A stretch of 51,467 nt of DNA from contig JAMNXO010000014.1 in the NCBI GenBank assembly GCA_023653115.1, positions 1-51,467 of the forward strand. The letters are read 5' to 3'. The notes beneath the pieces are model-generated. The model was not told the DNA's origin, did not search any database, and saw nothing but the letters and a program-made list of their open reading frames with translations. Both the position numbers and the translations under genes were made by a program. Positions 35,246-43,607 of the stretch are shown piece after piece. Source of the stretch: Erythrobacter sp. (GTDB lineage: Bacteria > Pseudomonadota > Alphaproteobacteria > Sphingomonadales > Sphingomonadaceae). The number at the start of each line of letters is the position of its first letter. The first letter of the stretch is position 1.

Positions 35246-36919
35246 TTACGAGCTGGCGGCGCGCGGCTTGCTTTGCGGCAGGGCGACGGGCGCGGCCGCG
35301 CGCGGCGCAGCGTTTGCCAGCTTGCCTGTAGCGGAAAGCTTGCCAGAGGCAGACAGGCGGCGGCGCACTTCTTCGGCGGTTTCAGGCTTGCCGTAGACAT
35401 AGCCCTGCGCCTTCAGCTTGCCCATCGAGCGCAGCGCATTGAGGATGTCCTCGTCCTCCACGCCCTCGGCCGTCAGCGGCAGATCGAGCCCGCGGCCCAT
35501 CGCGATGATCGCATCGACCAGCCGCGACTGGCCCGAAGGCTCGCGCAGTTCGCTGATGAAGCTGCGATCGATCTTGATCCGGTCAAACGGCAGGCTGCGC
35601 AGCTGTTCGAGGCTGGAATAGCCGGTGCCGAAATCATCAAGGCTGATCTGCACGCCCTGGTTGCGCAGTGAGGTAATCATCGAGCGCACGAGCCCGACAT
35701 TTTCGTGCAGGCAGCTTTCGGTGATCTCGATCTCCAGCCGGCGGGGCGGGAAATTGGACGCGACCAACCGCTTGAGCAGGCGCTGGGCAAACCACGGATC
35801 GCGCAGCTGCACCGGCGAGATATTGATCGACAGGGTCAGGCTGTCGTCCCATTCGCGCGCATCGGCAAAGGCGCGGTCCATCAGCTGTTCGGACAAGGCG
35901 GTAATCAGCCCCATTTCCTCGGCGATGGGGATGAAGATTTCCGGCCTGACAAGGCCGAGCTGTTCGGATTGCCAGCGCGCCAGCATCTCGAACCCGACCA
36001 GCTCGCCGCTGTCGATGTCGATCTGCTGTTCGTAAAAGGGCACGAATTCCTGCTGGGCAATGCCGCGGCGGATGCCGGTTTCCAGCTGGTTGCGGAACCG
36101 CAGTTCGTTTTCCATGCTCGGTTCGAACCAGAAGTGGCGGTTCCGGCCCTGCTTCTTGGCGTGATAGAGCGCCATGTCCGCGCGGTGCATCAGCGTGCCG
36201 GCTTCGACCACCGGCCCGAGCGCGCCGTCATCATCGTGATCGGTTGCCAGCCCGATCGAAACCGTCATTTCGAGCGTGACATCATTCACTTCGAGCGGCT
36301 CGGCAACGCTCGCAAACAGGCGGATGACAAGATCATCGAGCCGATCAGTGTGGCCCACCGGATAGGGCATCACGAAAGCGAATTCATCGCCCCCCAGACG
36401 CGCCAGCCGGGCTTCGCGCGGGAGCAGCGTGCGCAGCTTCTCGCACAGCTTCACCAGCACCGCATCGCCGCAGGTGTGGCCATACATATCATTGATCTGC
36501 TTGAAATTATCGAGATCAATCATGCAGTAGGCCAGCGCATCGCCGCGTTCGAGGGCGGCGGCGCGCATCCCTTCGGTCACCTCGATCATGCTGCGCCGGT
36601 TGAGGCAATGGGTGAGCGGATCGGTGGCGGCGAGCAGGCGGGCCTGCTCCTCGGCGCGGCGGCGCTCTGTGATTTCGCGGGTGAGTTCCCAGTAGCGGCG
36701 CCACCCGAAGATGATCAGCGCAAGATTGAGCAGCAGCGCGCTTACCAGCAGCCGGTCGGGCGCGGAGCCATCGCCCAGCAGGGAACGCACCGCGCTGGGC
36801 AGCACGGCACCGCCGGTTGCGATCAGCAGCAGCACCGCTGCCACAGCAATGCCCAGCGCGACGACATCGCGCTCGGCAGTTTGCAGCGGATTGTCTGATT
36901 CGTGATTCTTCAAAATCAT
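35246..36919 (-). CDS. GGDEF-EAL cyclic-di-GMP signalling protein
   Basis: A 557-residue protein. Two membrane helices (about 20-41 and 57-73) with only a short periplasmic loop are followed by a coiled coil (78-95), a GGDEF domain (about 97-263) and an EAL domain (about 275-520). GGDEF (176-180) is intact; no RxxD inhibitory site precedes it. The EAL motif reads EML (311-313). The other phosphodiesterase residues look intact (NISPVQL, EITES, DDFGTG at 428-433, KID, AEGVE). So it may make, degrade or do both. The C-terminal 45 residues are low-complexity. ATG 36919 follows AGGG. Confidence 0.92.
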   Translation of the reverse strand: MILKNHESDNPLQTAERDVVALGIAVAAVLLLIATGGAVLPSAVRSLLGDGSAPDRLLVSALLLNLALIIFGWRRYWELTREITERRRAEEQARLLAATDPLTHCLNRRSMIEVTEGMRAAALERGDALAYCMIDLDNFKQINDMYGHTCGDAVLVKLCEKLRTLLPREARLARLGGDEFAFVMPYPVGHTDRLDDLVIRLFASVAEPLEVNDVTLEMTVSIGLATDHDDDGALGPVVEAGTLMHRADMALYHAKKQGRNRHFWFEPSMENELRFRNQLETGIRRGIAQQEFVPFYEQQIDIDSGELVGFEMLARWQSEQLGLVRPEIFIPIAEEMGLITALSEQLMDRAFADAREWDDSLTLSINISPVQLRDPWFAQRLLKRLVASNFPPRRLEIEITESCLHENVGLVRSMITSLRNQGVQISLDDFGTGYSSLEQLRSLPFDRIKIDRSFISELREPSGQSRLVDAIIAMGRGLDLPLTAEGVEDEDILNALRSMGKLKAQGYVYGKPETAEEVRRRLSASGKLSATGKLANAAPRAAAPVALPQSKPRAASS

Positions 36920-37111
36920 CAGCCCTGCGAGAATTCCGGCGAGGGCCCGGACGGTCCGGCATTTCCCCCAATCACGCAAACTATCGCAGGCGCCGCTAAA
37001 GATCGGGTTAATCGGCTCAAAATGCCGCAGCTGGGGCTTGGCGAGGGGCAGGGCGGCGGGCTAACGGCTCGGCAGCATCTCACGCTCACCTCGCCAAGGA
37101 ACCCGCGCCCC

Positions 37112-37534
37112 ATGCCCAGCACCACGCCGAATTACTGGCTGATGAAGTCCGAGCCGTTCAAATACAGCTGGGACCATCTTGTGGCCGAAGGCGAAGGCAC
37201 GTGGGACGGGGTCCGCAACTATCTGGCGCGCAACAACCTGATGGCGATGCAGGTGGGCGACGAGGCGTTTTTCTACCACTCGCGCGAGGGGCTGGAGATT
37301 GTCGGCATTGCCGAAATCACCGTCACCGGAATCGGCGATCCCACTGACGAGACCGGCAAGTGGGCCGCAGTGAAGCTTCGTGCGAAGGAGAAATTCGCCC
37401 ATCCTGTGACGCTGGCAGCGATCAAGGCCGAACCGCGGCTGGCGGACATGCAGCTGGTCCGCCTGTCGCGCCTCTCGGTGTGCGGGGTGACCCCGGCCGA
37501 ATGGCAGGTGATCTGCGAGATGGCGCGGGGCTAG
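37112..37534 (+). CDS. EVE domain protein
   Basis: A 140-residue stand-alone EVE (PUA-like) protein. NYWLMKSEPFKYSWDHL, then GTWDGVRNYLARNNL and GDEAFFYHS are the family blocks. EVE domains bind modified bases in DNA or RNA. The cellular target here is unknown. Monocistronic, preceded by AAGGAACCC. Confidence 0.9.
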   Translation: MPSTTPNYWLMKSEPFKYSWDHLVAEGEGTWDGVRNYLARNNLMAMQVGDEAFFYHSREGLEIVGIAEITVTGIGDPTDETGKWAAVKLRAKEKFAHPVTLAAIKAEPRLADMQLVRLSRLSVCGVTPAEWQVICEMARG

Positions 37535-37661
37535 TGCGGGGGCCTGCCTTGCGCCCACCACGGTCCGGCCCGAAGTTGTTTCAATGTCGCACGCGGTTCA
37601 TCTTGCTCCGACGATAGATCGAGGCGGCGTCAAATGCGCGCCACTTCAATTGGAGGAAGCA

Positions 37662-37832
37662 ATGGGTAAGCTGACGGAAAATATCAAAGGCACTGCCAAC
37701 GAAGTCGTCGGCAAGGTCAAGCAGCATTCCAGCGATGCCGATACGCGCGCTGAAGGCTTCAAGCAGGAGCTGAAGGGGCAGGTCCAGAAGGCCAAGGGTG
37801 ATATTCAGGGCGCTCTTGGCGACAAGATCTAG
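37662..37832 (+). CDS. CsbD-like stress protein
   Basis: A 56-residue hydrophilic, Lys/Glu/Gly-rich protein with the CsbD pattern: LTENIKGTANEVVGKVK and KGDIQGALGDKI. CsbD proteins are typically induced in general stress or stationary phase. A strong GGAGGAA ribosome binding site precedes the ATG. I could not identify a clear stress-sigma promoter. Confidence 0.88.
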   Translation: MGKLTENIKGTANEVVGKVKQHSSDADTRAEGFKQELKGQVQKAKGDIQGALGDKI

Positions 37833-37854
37833 GCCATCGCCTGCCGAATACTGA

Positions 37855-37885
37855 ACAAGGCCGCTCCGGTTCGGGGCGGCCTTGT
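37855..37885. terminator. Bidirectional terminator
   Basis: ACAAGGCCGC and GCGGCCTTGT form a ten-pair stem around an 11-base loop. It lies between the convergent CsbD-like gene and the ThDP enzyme gene. No long T-run follows on the plus side. Confidence 0.7.
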
Positions 37886-37889
37886 CGTA

Positions 37890-39569
37890 TCAGGTGCTTG
37901 CCTTGGCCCGCGCGCGCAGGCCGCTGATGGTCGCGCCGCTTGCCGCGATCCGTTCGAGATCGGTGACGGCGTGGATCAGGCGGATGCCGGTGCGGGCCCG
38001 GGCTTCCTCCAGCGCGGCGATGAACGCTTCGGTGGTCTCGGCCCGCACGCTCCATGCGCCATAGGCCGCGCCCAGCATCGCGAAATCGGGGTTGGCGAGC
38101 GCGGTTGCCGACACGCGGCCCGGATATTCGCGCTCCTGATGCATCCGGATCGTGCCGTAGGCGCCGTTATCGACCACCACCACGATCAGGTTGGCGCCAT
38201 ATTGCGCGGCCGTGGCGAGTTCCTGCCCGTTCATCAGGAAGTCCCCGTCGCCCGCGACAGCGACCACGGTGCGCTCCGGATAGCGTAGCGCGGCGGCAAT
38301 GCCGGCCGGCACGCCGTAACCCATCGCCCCGCAAGTCGGCGCGAGCTGGCCGGGGAAGGCCTCGTAGCGCCAGTAACGGTGCCACCAGCCGGCAAAATTG
38401 CCCGCGCCATTGGCGATGATCGTGTCGGCGGGCAGTGCCGCGCGCATCGCCGCCACGCAGGCCGCCAGATCGATCGCAGCGTCGGAGGGCTGGGGCGTGG
38501 CCCAGTCCAGCCATTCGCGGTGCGCCTCGGCCCCGGCATCGAAGGGGATGATCGCGGTATCTTCCCACAGCGCCGCACATTCGGCGAATTCATCGACCGA
38601 ACAGCACAGCGCCAGATCGGTGCGATAGACCCGGCCCAGCTCTTCGGGATCGGGATGGATGTGGACCAGCACCTGGCCCGGATGCTCAAGGCTCGGCACT
38701 TCGTAGCCATCGGTGGTCGCCTCGCCCAGCCGCGCGCCGACGGCGATGACGAGATCGGCGTTTTTCACCCGTTCGATCAGCTTGGGACCGGGGCCATAGC
38801 CGAGATTGCCGGCATAGACCGGGCTATCGGGTGCGATGGCATCCTGCCGGCGGAAGGCGGTGGCCACGGGCAGCCCGATCCGTTCGGCGAATTGCTGGAA
38901 ATACTCGCGCGCCTTGGCGTTCCAGCCCGCGCCGCCGATGATCGCGACGGGGCTGGCGGCATCGGCGATCAGATCGAACATCGCCTGCATCGCATCGGGA
39001 CACACGGCCTGCGCGGTGCGGGTAACGAAGGGGCGCGGGGCGATGCTTGCTGCGACCTGCTCCACCAGCATATCCTCGGGCAGAGCGATCACCACCGGGC
39101 CGGGCCTGCCATTAATCGCGACGGCATAGGCGCGCGCGACATATTCGGGGATGCGTGCCGGATCGTCGATCCGCGCCGCCCATTTGCAGATGGGGCCGAA
39201 GAAGGCGGGGAAATCGACCTCCTGAAACCCTTCGCGGCCCTGCATGCCGCGCGCCACATCGCCGACGAACAGAATCATCGGCTGCGAATCCTGATGCGCA
39301 ACATGGACGCCGATGCTGGCATTAGTTGCGCCCGGGCCGCGGGTGACGAAGGCCACGCCCGGCCGTCCGCTCATGCTGCCATCGGCGCAGGCCATAAACG
39401 CGACCCCGCCTTCCTGACGGCAGGTGACCACGTCGATTTCCGGCCGATCGGGCAGGGCATCGAGCACGCTGAGGAAGCTTTCCCCCGGCACGGTGAAGAT
39501 CCGCTCGCACCCTTGCGTGGCAAGGCAATCGACCAGCAGCGCAGCGGCGCTTCTGAAGGAATCAGACAC
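37890..39569 (-). CDS. Thiamine diphosphate enzyme, acetolactate synthase large-subunit-like
   Basis: A 559-residue ThDP-dependent enzyme with Pyr, central and PP domains in the usual order. The catalytic Glu53 is in CRQEGG, and the cofactor motif GDG...N is in VAGDGDFLMNGQE through VVVDN. No small (ilvN) subunit is next to it, so a catabolic or other 2-oxo-acid enzyme is as likely as biosynthetic acetolactate synthase. The start is GTG 39569, behind GGGAGAG. Confidence 0.85.
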   Translation of the reverse strand: MSDSFRSAAALLVDCLATQGCERIFTVPGESFLSVLDALPDRPEIDVVTCRQEGGVAFMACADGSMSGRPGVAFVTRGPGATNASIGVHVAHQDSQPMILFVGDVARGMQGREGFQEVDFPAFFGPICKWAARIDDPARIPEYVARAYAVAINGRPGPVVIALPEDMLVEQVAASIAPRPFVTRTAQAVCPDAMQAMFDLIADAASPVAIIGGAGWNAKAREYFQQFAERIGLPVATAFRRQDAIAPDSPVYAGNLGYGPGPKLIERVKNADLVIAVGARLGEATTDGYEVPSLEHPGQVLVHIHPDPEELGRVYRTDLALCCSVDEFAECAALWEDTAIIPFDAGAEAHREWLDWATPQPSDAAIDLAACVAAMRAALPADTIIANGAGNFAGWWHRYWRYEAFPGQLAPTCGAMGYGVPAGIAAALRYPERTVVAVAGDGDFLMNGQELATAAQYGANLIVVVVDNGAYGTIRMHQEREYPGRVSATALANPDFAMLGAAYGAWSVRAETTEAFIAALEEARARTGIRLIHAVTDLERIAASGATISGLRARAKAST

Positions 39570-39744
39570 GTTTACTCTCCCGTCGTGTGAGCCCGCCTCT
39601 ACAGCCGGGCGACGGGGCGCGCAAACGGCTGACGCACAGCGACAGCGGAAACCCTGTCCCATGCTGTGACAGGTGCAGCAGGGACTGTTCCAAAGGGTTA
39701 AAAAAGTCTTAAACCCAAATCTTCAGAGAGAGGAGAATCACAAG

Positions 39745-39936
39745 ATGCGTCGCAGCCTCGTTCTCACCGAAGAAAGCGCCCGCCACTGGTTCCGTGCCAG
39801 CCTGCCGCCGCACGTGAAGCGTGATCTGATCCCGATTCCGGCGGAAGACCTGTGGCGCCTGACGCTTGCCGACGTGCGCGGCTTTGCCAGCGTCTATGTC
39901 GCGGCGACCGCGGCGATCCTCGTTTTCATTACCTAA
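39745..39936 (+). CDS. Small one-pass membrane protein
   Basis: A 63-residue protein of unknown function. A basic N-terminal half (residues 1-42) precedes a C-terminal membrane helix (about 45-62, ending in ILVFIT). GAGAGGAGAA is a strong ribosome binding site. It ends with stop codons overlapping those of the convergent transporter gene. Possibly a tail-anchored regulator; nothing more can be said. Confidence 0.65.
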   Translation: MRRSLVLTEESARHWFRASLPPHVKRDLIPIPAEDLWRLTLADVRGFASVYVAATAAILVFIT

Positions 39937-41249
39937 CCGAATTCCGGCCCGCTGCGCTCTTCCAGCGCGTGCAGCTTGCGCGCAAGGCTGGCTGAAAGCA
40001 GGCACAGGATCAGGCTGATCAGCAGCTGTTCCTGCAGCGGGATGCCGAGGAAGCCCAGCCCGCCTGCCACGCCTGCGCCCACCACCATGAACACCGACGA
40101 GATGAAGTTGTTCGCTGCGACCGAGCGCGAGGCTTCCGACTTGTCGACCTTGGTGGTGAGGAACGCATAGAGCGGCACCACGAACATCCCGCCTGCCACT
40201 GCGATCAGCAGCAGGTTGGCGGTCAGCACCAGCGCCAGCGGCTGGGCGAGGAATTCCCACACGGTGAACAGCTCGCCCGCAGGCTCGAGGTTCCACATCC
40301 GGCACACGGCATAGAAGCCCACCAGCAGCGCGCCCAGCGCCAGCACCGAAGGCGCCGAATAGCGTGCCGAGATGTCGCCCTTCAGCAGCGCGTTGATCGA
40401 CACCGAGCCAATCGCGATCCCGGCCGAGAACGCCACCAGCAGCACCGCGGCAACCTGCTTGTCGGCCAGCAGCACATTCTTGGCGAGCGGGATGAACTGC
40501 ACCGAAAGGATCGCCGCAATCGTCCAAAAATAGCTGATCGCAAGCACCGAGTAGCGCAGCTCGAGATTGCCCATCGAGAAGGCGATCAGCGATTTCGAGG
40601 CGCGGATCGGGTTCCAGTCGACCTTGGTTTCGGTGGTCTGCGCCGGTGCGGGCGGCACCCAGCGGCACACCATGTAGCCCACCAGCGCAACCGAGATCAC
40701 CGCGATGATCGACCACATGATCGGCATGGCCCCGCCCAGCATCATGCCGACAAGGATCGCCACATAAGTGCCAGCCTCGACCAGGCCGGTGCCGGCCAGC
40801 ACTTCATCCTTGTGCAGGTGCTGCGGCAGGATCGCGTATTTGATCGGGCCGAAGAAGGTGGAATGCACCCCCATCGCGAACAGCGCGACGAACATCAGCG
40901 GGATCGCGAGGCTCTCGATCTGCACGCCCTTGGCGGCGAGCAGCAGGCCGGTGGCACCGACCGACATGATGATGATTTCGGCAAACTTGATCCAGCGGAT
41001 GATCTTGGTCTTGTCGCGCATATCGGCGAGCTGGCCCGAGGTGGCCGAGAACAGCACGAAGGGCAGCACAAAGATCGCGGTGGCGATGCCGGAGATGAAG
41101 GTCTCCATCTCGGGCGAATCGTAGACCTGATAGACCACGAACAGCACCATCGCGTTCTTGTAGAGATTGTCGTTCAGCGCATTGAGCAGCTGGGTCAGAA
41201 ACAGCGGCAGAAAGCGGCGCTGGCCCATGAGGTTGGTCGATGTGGTCAT
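39933..41249 (-). CDS. MFS transporter, LplT-like
   Basis: A 438-residue major facilitator with 12 membrane segments. FLPLFLTQLLNALNDNLYKNA at the start and TSGQLADMRDKTKIIRWIK resemble LplT, the lysophospholipid flippase often fused to or beside acyltransferases. Here it stands alone, next to pgsA. The substrate is inferred from resemblance only. Confidence 0.82.
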   Translation of the reverse strand: MTTSTNLMGQRRFLPLFLTQLLNALNDNLYKNAMVLFVVYQVYDSPEMETFISGIATAIFVLPFVLFSATSGQLADMRDKTKIIRWIKFAEIIIMSVGATGLLLAAKGVQIESLAIPLMFVALFAMGVHSTFFGPIKYAILPQHLHKDEVLAGTGLVEAGTYVAILVGMMLGGAMPIMWSIIAVISVALVGYMVCRWVPPAPAQTTETKVDWNPIRASKSLIAFSMGNLELRYSVLAISYFWTIAAILSVQFIPLAKNVLLADKQVAAVLLVAFSAGIAIGSVSINALLKGDISARYSAPSVLALGALLVGFYAVCRMWNLEPAGELFTVWEFLAQPLALVLTANLLLIAVAGGMFVVPLYAFLTTKVDKSEASRSVAANNFISSVFMVVGAGVAGGLGFLGIPLQEQLLISLILCLLSASLARKLHALEERSGPEFG

Positions 41250-41402
41250 GCGGATGTTACGCTGGCGCTTCCCTGAGAGTTACCCGCGACATAACGACAG
41301 GACACGCTTTCACAAGAGCGCGCAGCTTCGCCGGCTTTATGCAGGAACATAGGGGCGAGGGGTTTTGCAGCGGTTAATCGCACGCTACAGCCACAAGCAG
41401 CC

Positions 41403-42011
41403 ATGTCGAGCTTGCCCAACATCCTCACGCTTTCGCGTATCTTTGCCGTGCCGCTGCTGGCGTTCTTCCTGTGGTGGCCGCAGTGGCAGCTGGGCTATCT
41501 GATCGGCTTTGTGCTGTATTGCGTGATCGCGATCACCGATTTCTTCGATGGCTATCTGGCGCGTTCGCACGGGACGGTGTCGAAGCTGGGCGTCTTCCTC
41601 GATCCGATTGCCGACAAGATCATGGTCGCTGCGGTAATTCTGGTGCTGACGGCGCAGGGCTATCTGCGCGGGCCTTATGCCGGCGATGTCCATGTGATTG
41701 CCGGGCTGGTAATTCTGGTGCGCGAGATCGCGGTGTCGGGCCTGCGCGAGTTTCTCGGCGGCGCACAGGTTTCGGTGCCGGTGTCGAAGCTGGCCAAGTG
41801 GAAGACCACCTTCCAGCTGGTCTCGCTGGGGGCGCTGATCCTTGGCGGGGCAGTGCATGGCCAGCCGTGTCAGGCGGTGGGCGAGCCTTGCGGCAGCATT
41901 GCGGATAGCTGGGTCCATCTGGTCGGGCTGATTTCGCTGTGGGCCGCCGCCGTGCTGACCTGCGTTACCGGCTGGGATTACCTCAGGGTCGGCCTCAAAC
42001 ACATGGATTGA
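41403..42011 (+). CDS. pgsA: CDP-diacylglycerol-glycerol-3-phosphate 3-phosphatidyltransferase
   Basis: A 202-residue membrane enzyme making phosphatidylglycerol phosphate. The CDP-alcohol motif is seen in TDFFDGYLAR...GVFLDPIADK with all Asp residues. It begins LPNILTLSRIFAVPLLAF, typical of PgsA, with about four to six helices. It uses the CDP-DAG made by CdsA. Confidence 0.94.
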   Translation: MSSLPNILTLSRIFAVPLLAFFLWWPQWQLGYLIGFVLYCVIAITDFFDGYLARSHGTVSKLGVFLDPIADKIMVAAVILVLTAQGYLRGPYAGDVHVIAGLVILVREIAVSGLREFLGGAQVSVPVSKLAKWKTTFQLVSLGALILGGAVHGQPCQAVGEPCGSIADSWVHLVGLISLWAAAVLTCVTGWDYLRVGLKHMD

Positions 42012-42051
42012 GGCTGGCGCGGGGGGCTGAAGATACGCTATATCCTCGCGC

Positions 42052-42393
42052 ATGGGATCAAAAGCTGCGCCCCCGCCGGGGCTTTATGTGCGCCAATTGG
42101 TCGAACATGCGAGCCGCCTGCGCCGCGAGGCACGGGCCGCGTTTGATGCTGGCGATTTCGAACGCGCCGCCGCGCTGCTGGCCCACGCCGAGATGCTCGC
42201 GGCCGATGTCGGCGATCTGGTCGATGCGATCGAGGAACGCCAGAGCGCTGACATGATGCGCCTTGCCGCGTCGAGGCAGCATGACGCCGCAGCCGCGCCG
42301 CCGCGCCGGCCGGCGTTCACCGCGCGCACCCGCAAACTGGGCGCAGCGATCGGGGCCAGCATCGCCATGAGCCTTGCACTGGTGGAGTGCTGA
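42052..42393 (+). CDS. Hypothetical protein, helical with C-terminal hydrophobic segment
   Basis: A 113-residue protein not recognised. Residues 10-75 are Ala/Glu/Arg-rich amphipathic helices; an Ala/Pro/Arg linker leads to a short hydrophobic end (about 97-112, terminating in Cys). It lies 40 bases after pgsA on the same strand. GC-rich third positions support coding, but evidence is otherwise thin. Confidence 0.55.
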   Translation: MGSKAAPPPGLYVRQLVEHASRLRREARAAFDAGDFERAAALLAHAEMLAADVGDLVDAIEERQSADMMRLAASRQHDAAAAPPRRPAFTARTRKLGAAIGASIAMSLALVEC

Positions 42394-42604
42394 AGCGGCG
42401 CGCTGCGACAGGAGCGGGCAAGGGCGGCGCGGTGTGCGAGTCGTTTCAAGCCAGGCCCGGCCCATCGCGCAGGAACGCGCCCCAAGCGCTGCCGCTGGTC
42501 CGGGCGACGCAGGCAGGACTGTTGATGAATCAGGACAATATCACGCGGCTGGCCTGCATTCGGGGAAACGTGAAACTGCCACATTTCTGACAAAATCGTG
42601 ACCA

Positions 42605-42738
42605 TATACTCCGCGCGCAGAAAGCTCCGCAGGCTTGCTGTTTGGATCGACCTTAATCTCCTCGCTAGTGCGGGTCGCTTGAATACTGCGGAGGTCTTTT
42701 AGGCCGATCATCCAGACGTTTATCGAAAGGATGATGGC
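42605..42738 (+). promoter_or_regulatory. Structured leader with ribosome-site-sequestering hairpin
   Basis: A -10-like TATACT (42605-42610) opens the region. CTCCGCAG (42625-42632) pairs with CTGCGGAG (42686-42693). Nested inside are CGACC/GGTCG (42648-42652 with 42673-42677) and CGC-TAGT-GCG (42663-42672). Then GCC-G-ATCATCC (42703-42713) pairs with GGATGATGGC (42729-42738), ten pairs and one bulged G. This covers the GGA of the ribosome binding site and ends right before the ATG at 42739. The layout is that of a sensor domain plus translation switch; the rest of the 42394-42738 gap shows no gene. Confidence 0.6.
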
Positions 42739-43245
42739 ATGTTTACCAGGACTCGATTGACCACATTTGCCGTGAGTGCCGCGGGCGCTTGCATGGCTGC
42801 CCTGTTGCCCGTGACGGCCTTGGCCGAAGGGGAAGGCGAGGATATCGTCGTCAGCTCGGGCAGCGCGATGCAGCAATGGCAGCAGCGCACGACGGCCGAA
42901 CTCAACCGTGCATTGATGCGTGAGCCACCGGGGGCGACCACCGAGAACGCGATCATCCAGATCACCTTCACGCTCGGCGAAGACGGGAAGGCTGCCAATC
43001 CGCAGTTCTTCAACCGCGACGGGAGCTTCCTCGAACGGAGCATGGCGAAGCGCGCGATCATGAGCCTCGATAATCTGGCCGAGGTGCCGGTGGCCGATCG
43101 CGAAGATGCGCGTTTCCTCGCCAGCATCATCTTTGCCAATGATCCGCGCAGCTACACCAAGCTGCAGGCGCGGTTGCGCAAGATGGAGCAGGCGCGGATC
43201 GCATCGCGCGATGACAGGCGCCAATATCTCGCGCTCGGCTACTGA
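42739..43245 (+). CDS. Periplasmic TonB-C-like protein
   Basis: A 168-residue exported protein: a signal peptide (1-29) ending in ALA, then a domain that resembles the TonB C-terminal fold. NAIIQITFTLGEDGKAANPQF and SFLERSMAKRAIMSLDNL are the matching strands and helix. There is no membrane anchor or Pro-rich span, so it is not a classic energy-coupling TonB. Preceded by an unusual folded leader. Confidence 0.72.
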   Translation: MFTRTRLTTFAVSAAGACMAALLPVTALAEGEGEDIVVSSGSAMQQWQQRTTAELNRALMREPPGATTENAIIQITFTLGEDGKAANPQFFNRDGSFLERSMAKRAIMSLDNLAEVPVADREDARFLASIIFANDPRSYTKLQARLRKMEQARIASRDDRRQYLALGY

Positions 43246-43402
43246 GGATCGTGCCCCAGCTCTGATCCGGCCGCCGGGCCCACCCTTTCCGCCACCCCCA
43301 ATGGGCGGAAAGCTCCAGTGCCGCATCCATCGCGCTGCGGAGGCGTATGCGATGCGACACTGGGGCATTGGGAGGGGCAGGTTCCCCGTGCCGAATTGCC
43401 TT

Positions 43403-43579
43403 TCAGTCACCGGGCTCCCGCCCGTCGGCTGGCGTCACGATGAACGCCACCGCAAATACCAGAGTCATCACTGCCAGCGGCCAGATGAAAGGGCCGAGAC
43501 CGAGATTGAACACATATTGCGCGATCAGTGCGTTTGCACCGACAACGACGCCTGCGAGGTACGCTGACCGCTTTTCCAT
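43403..43579 (-). CDS. Small two-helix membrane protein downstream of oxyR
   Basis: A 58-residue protein. It begins MEKRSAYLAGVVVGANAL and has two hydrophobic segments (about 7-24 and 28-49) before a polar tail ending in GREPGD. AAAGG lies nine bases before the ATG. It lies 28 bases after the oxyR stop on the same strand, so it could be cotranscribed. Family unknown. Confidence 0.65.
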   Translation of the reverse strand: MEKRSAYLAGVVVGANALIAQYVFNLGLGPFIWPLAVMTLVFAVAFIVTPADGREPGD

Positions 43580-43607
43580 GTGTATGCCTTTCGCCTGCCC
43601 GGCGGTT

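Noticed and set aside
42374..42601. Short plus-strand frames before the TonB-like gene
   Set aside because: No ribosome binding site, low-complexity composition, and they overlap the preceding gene.
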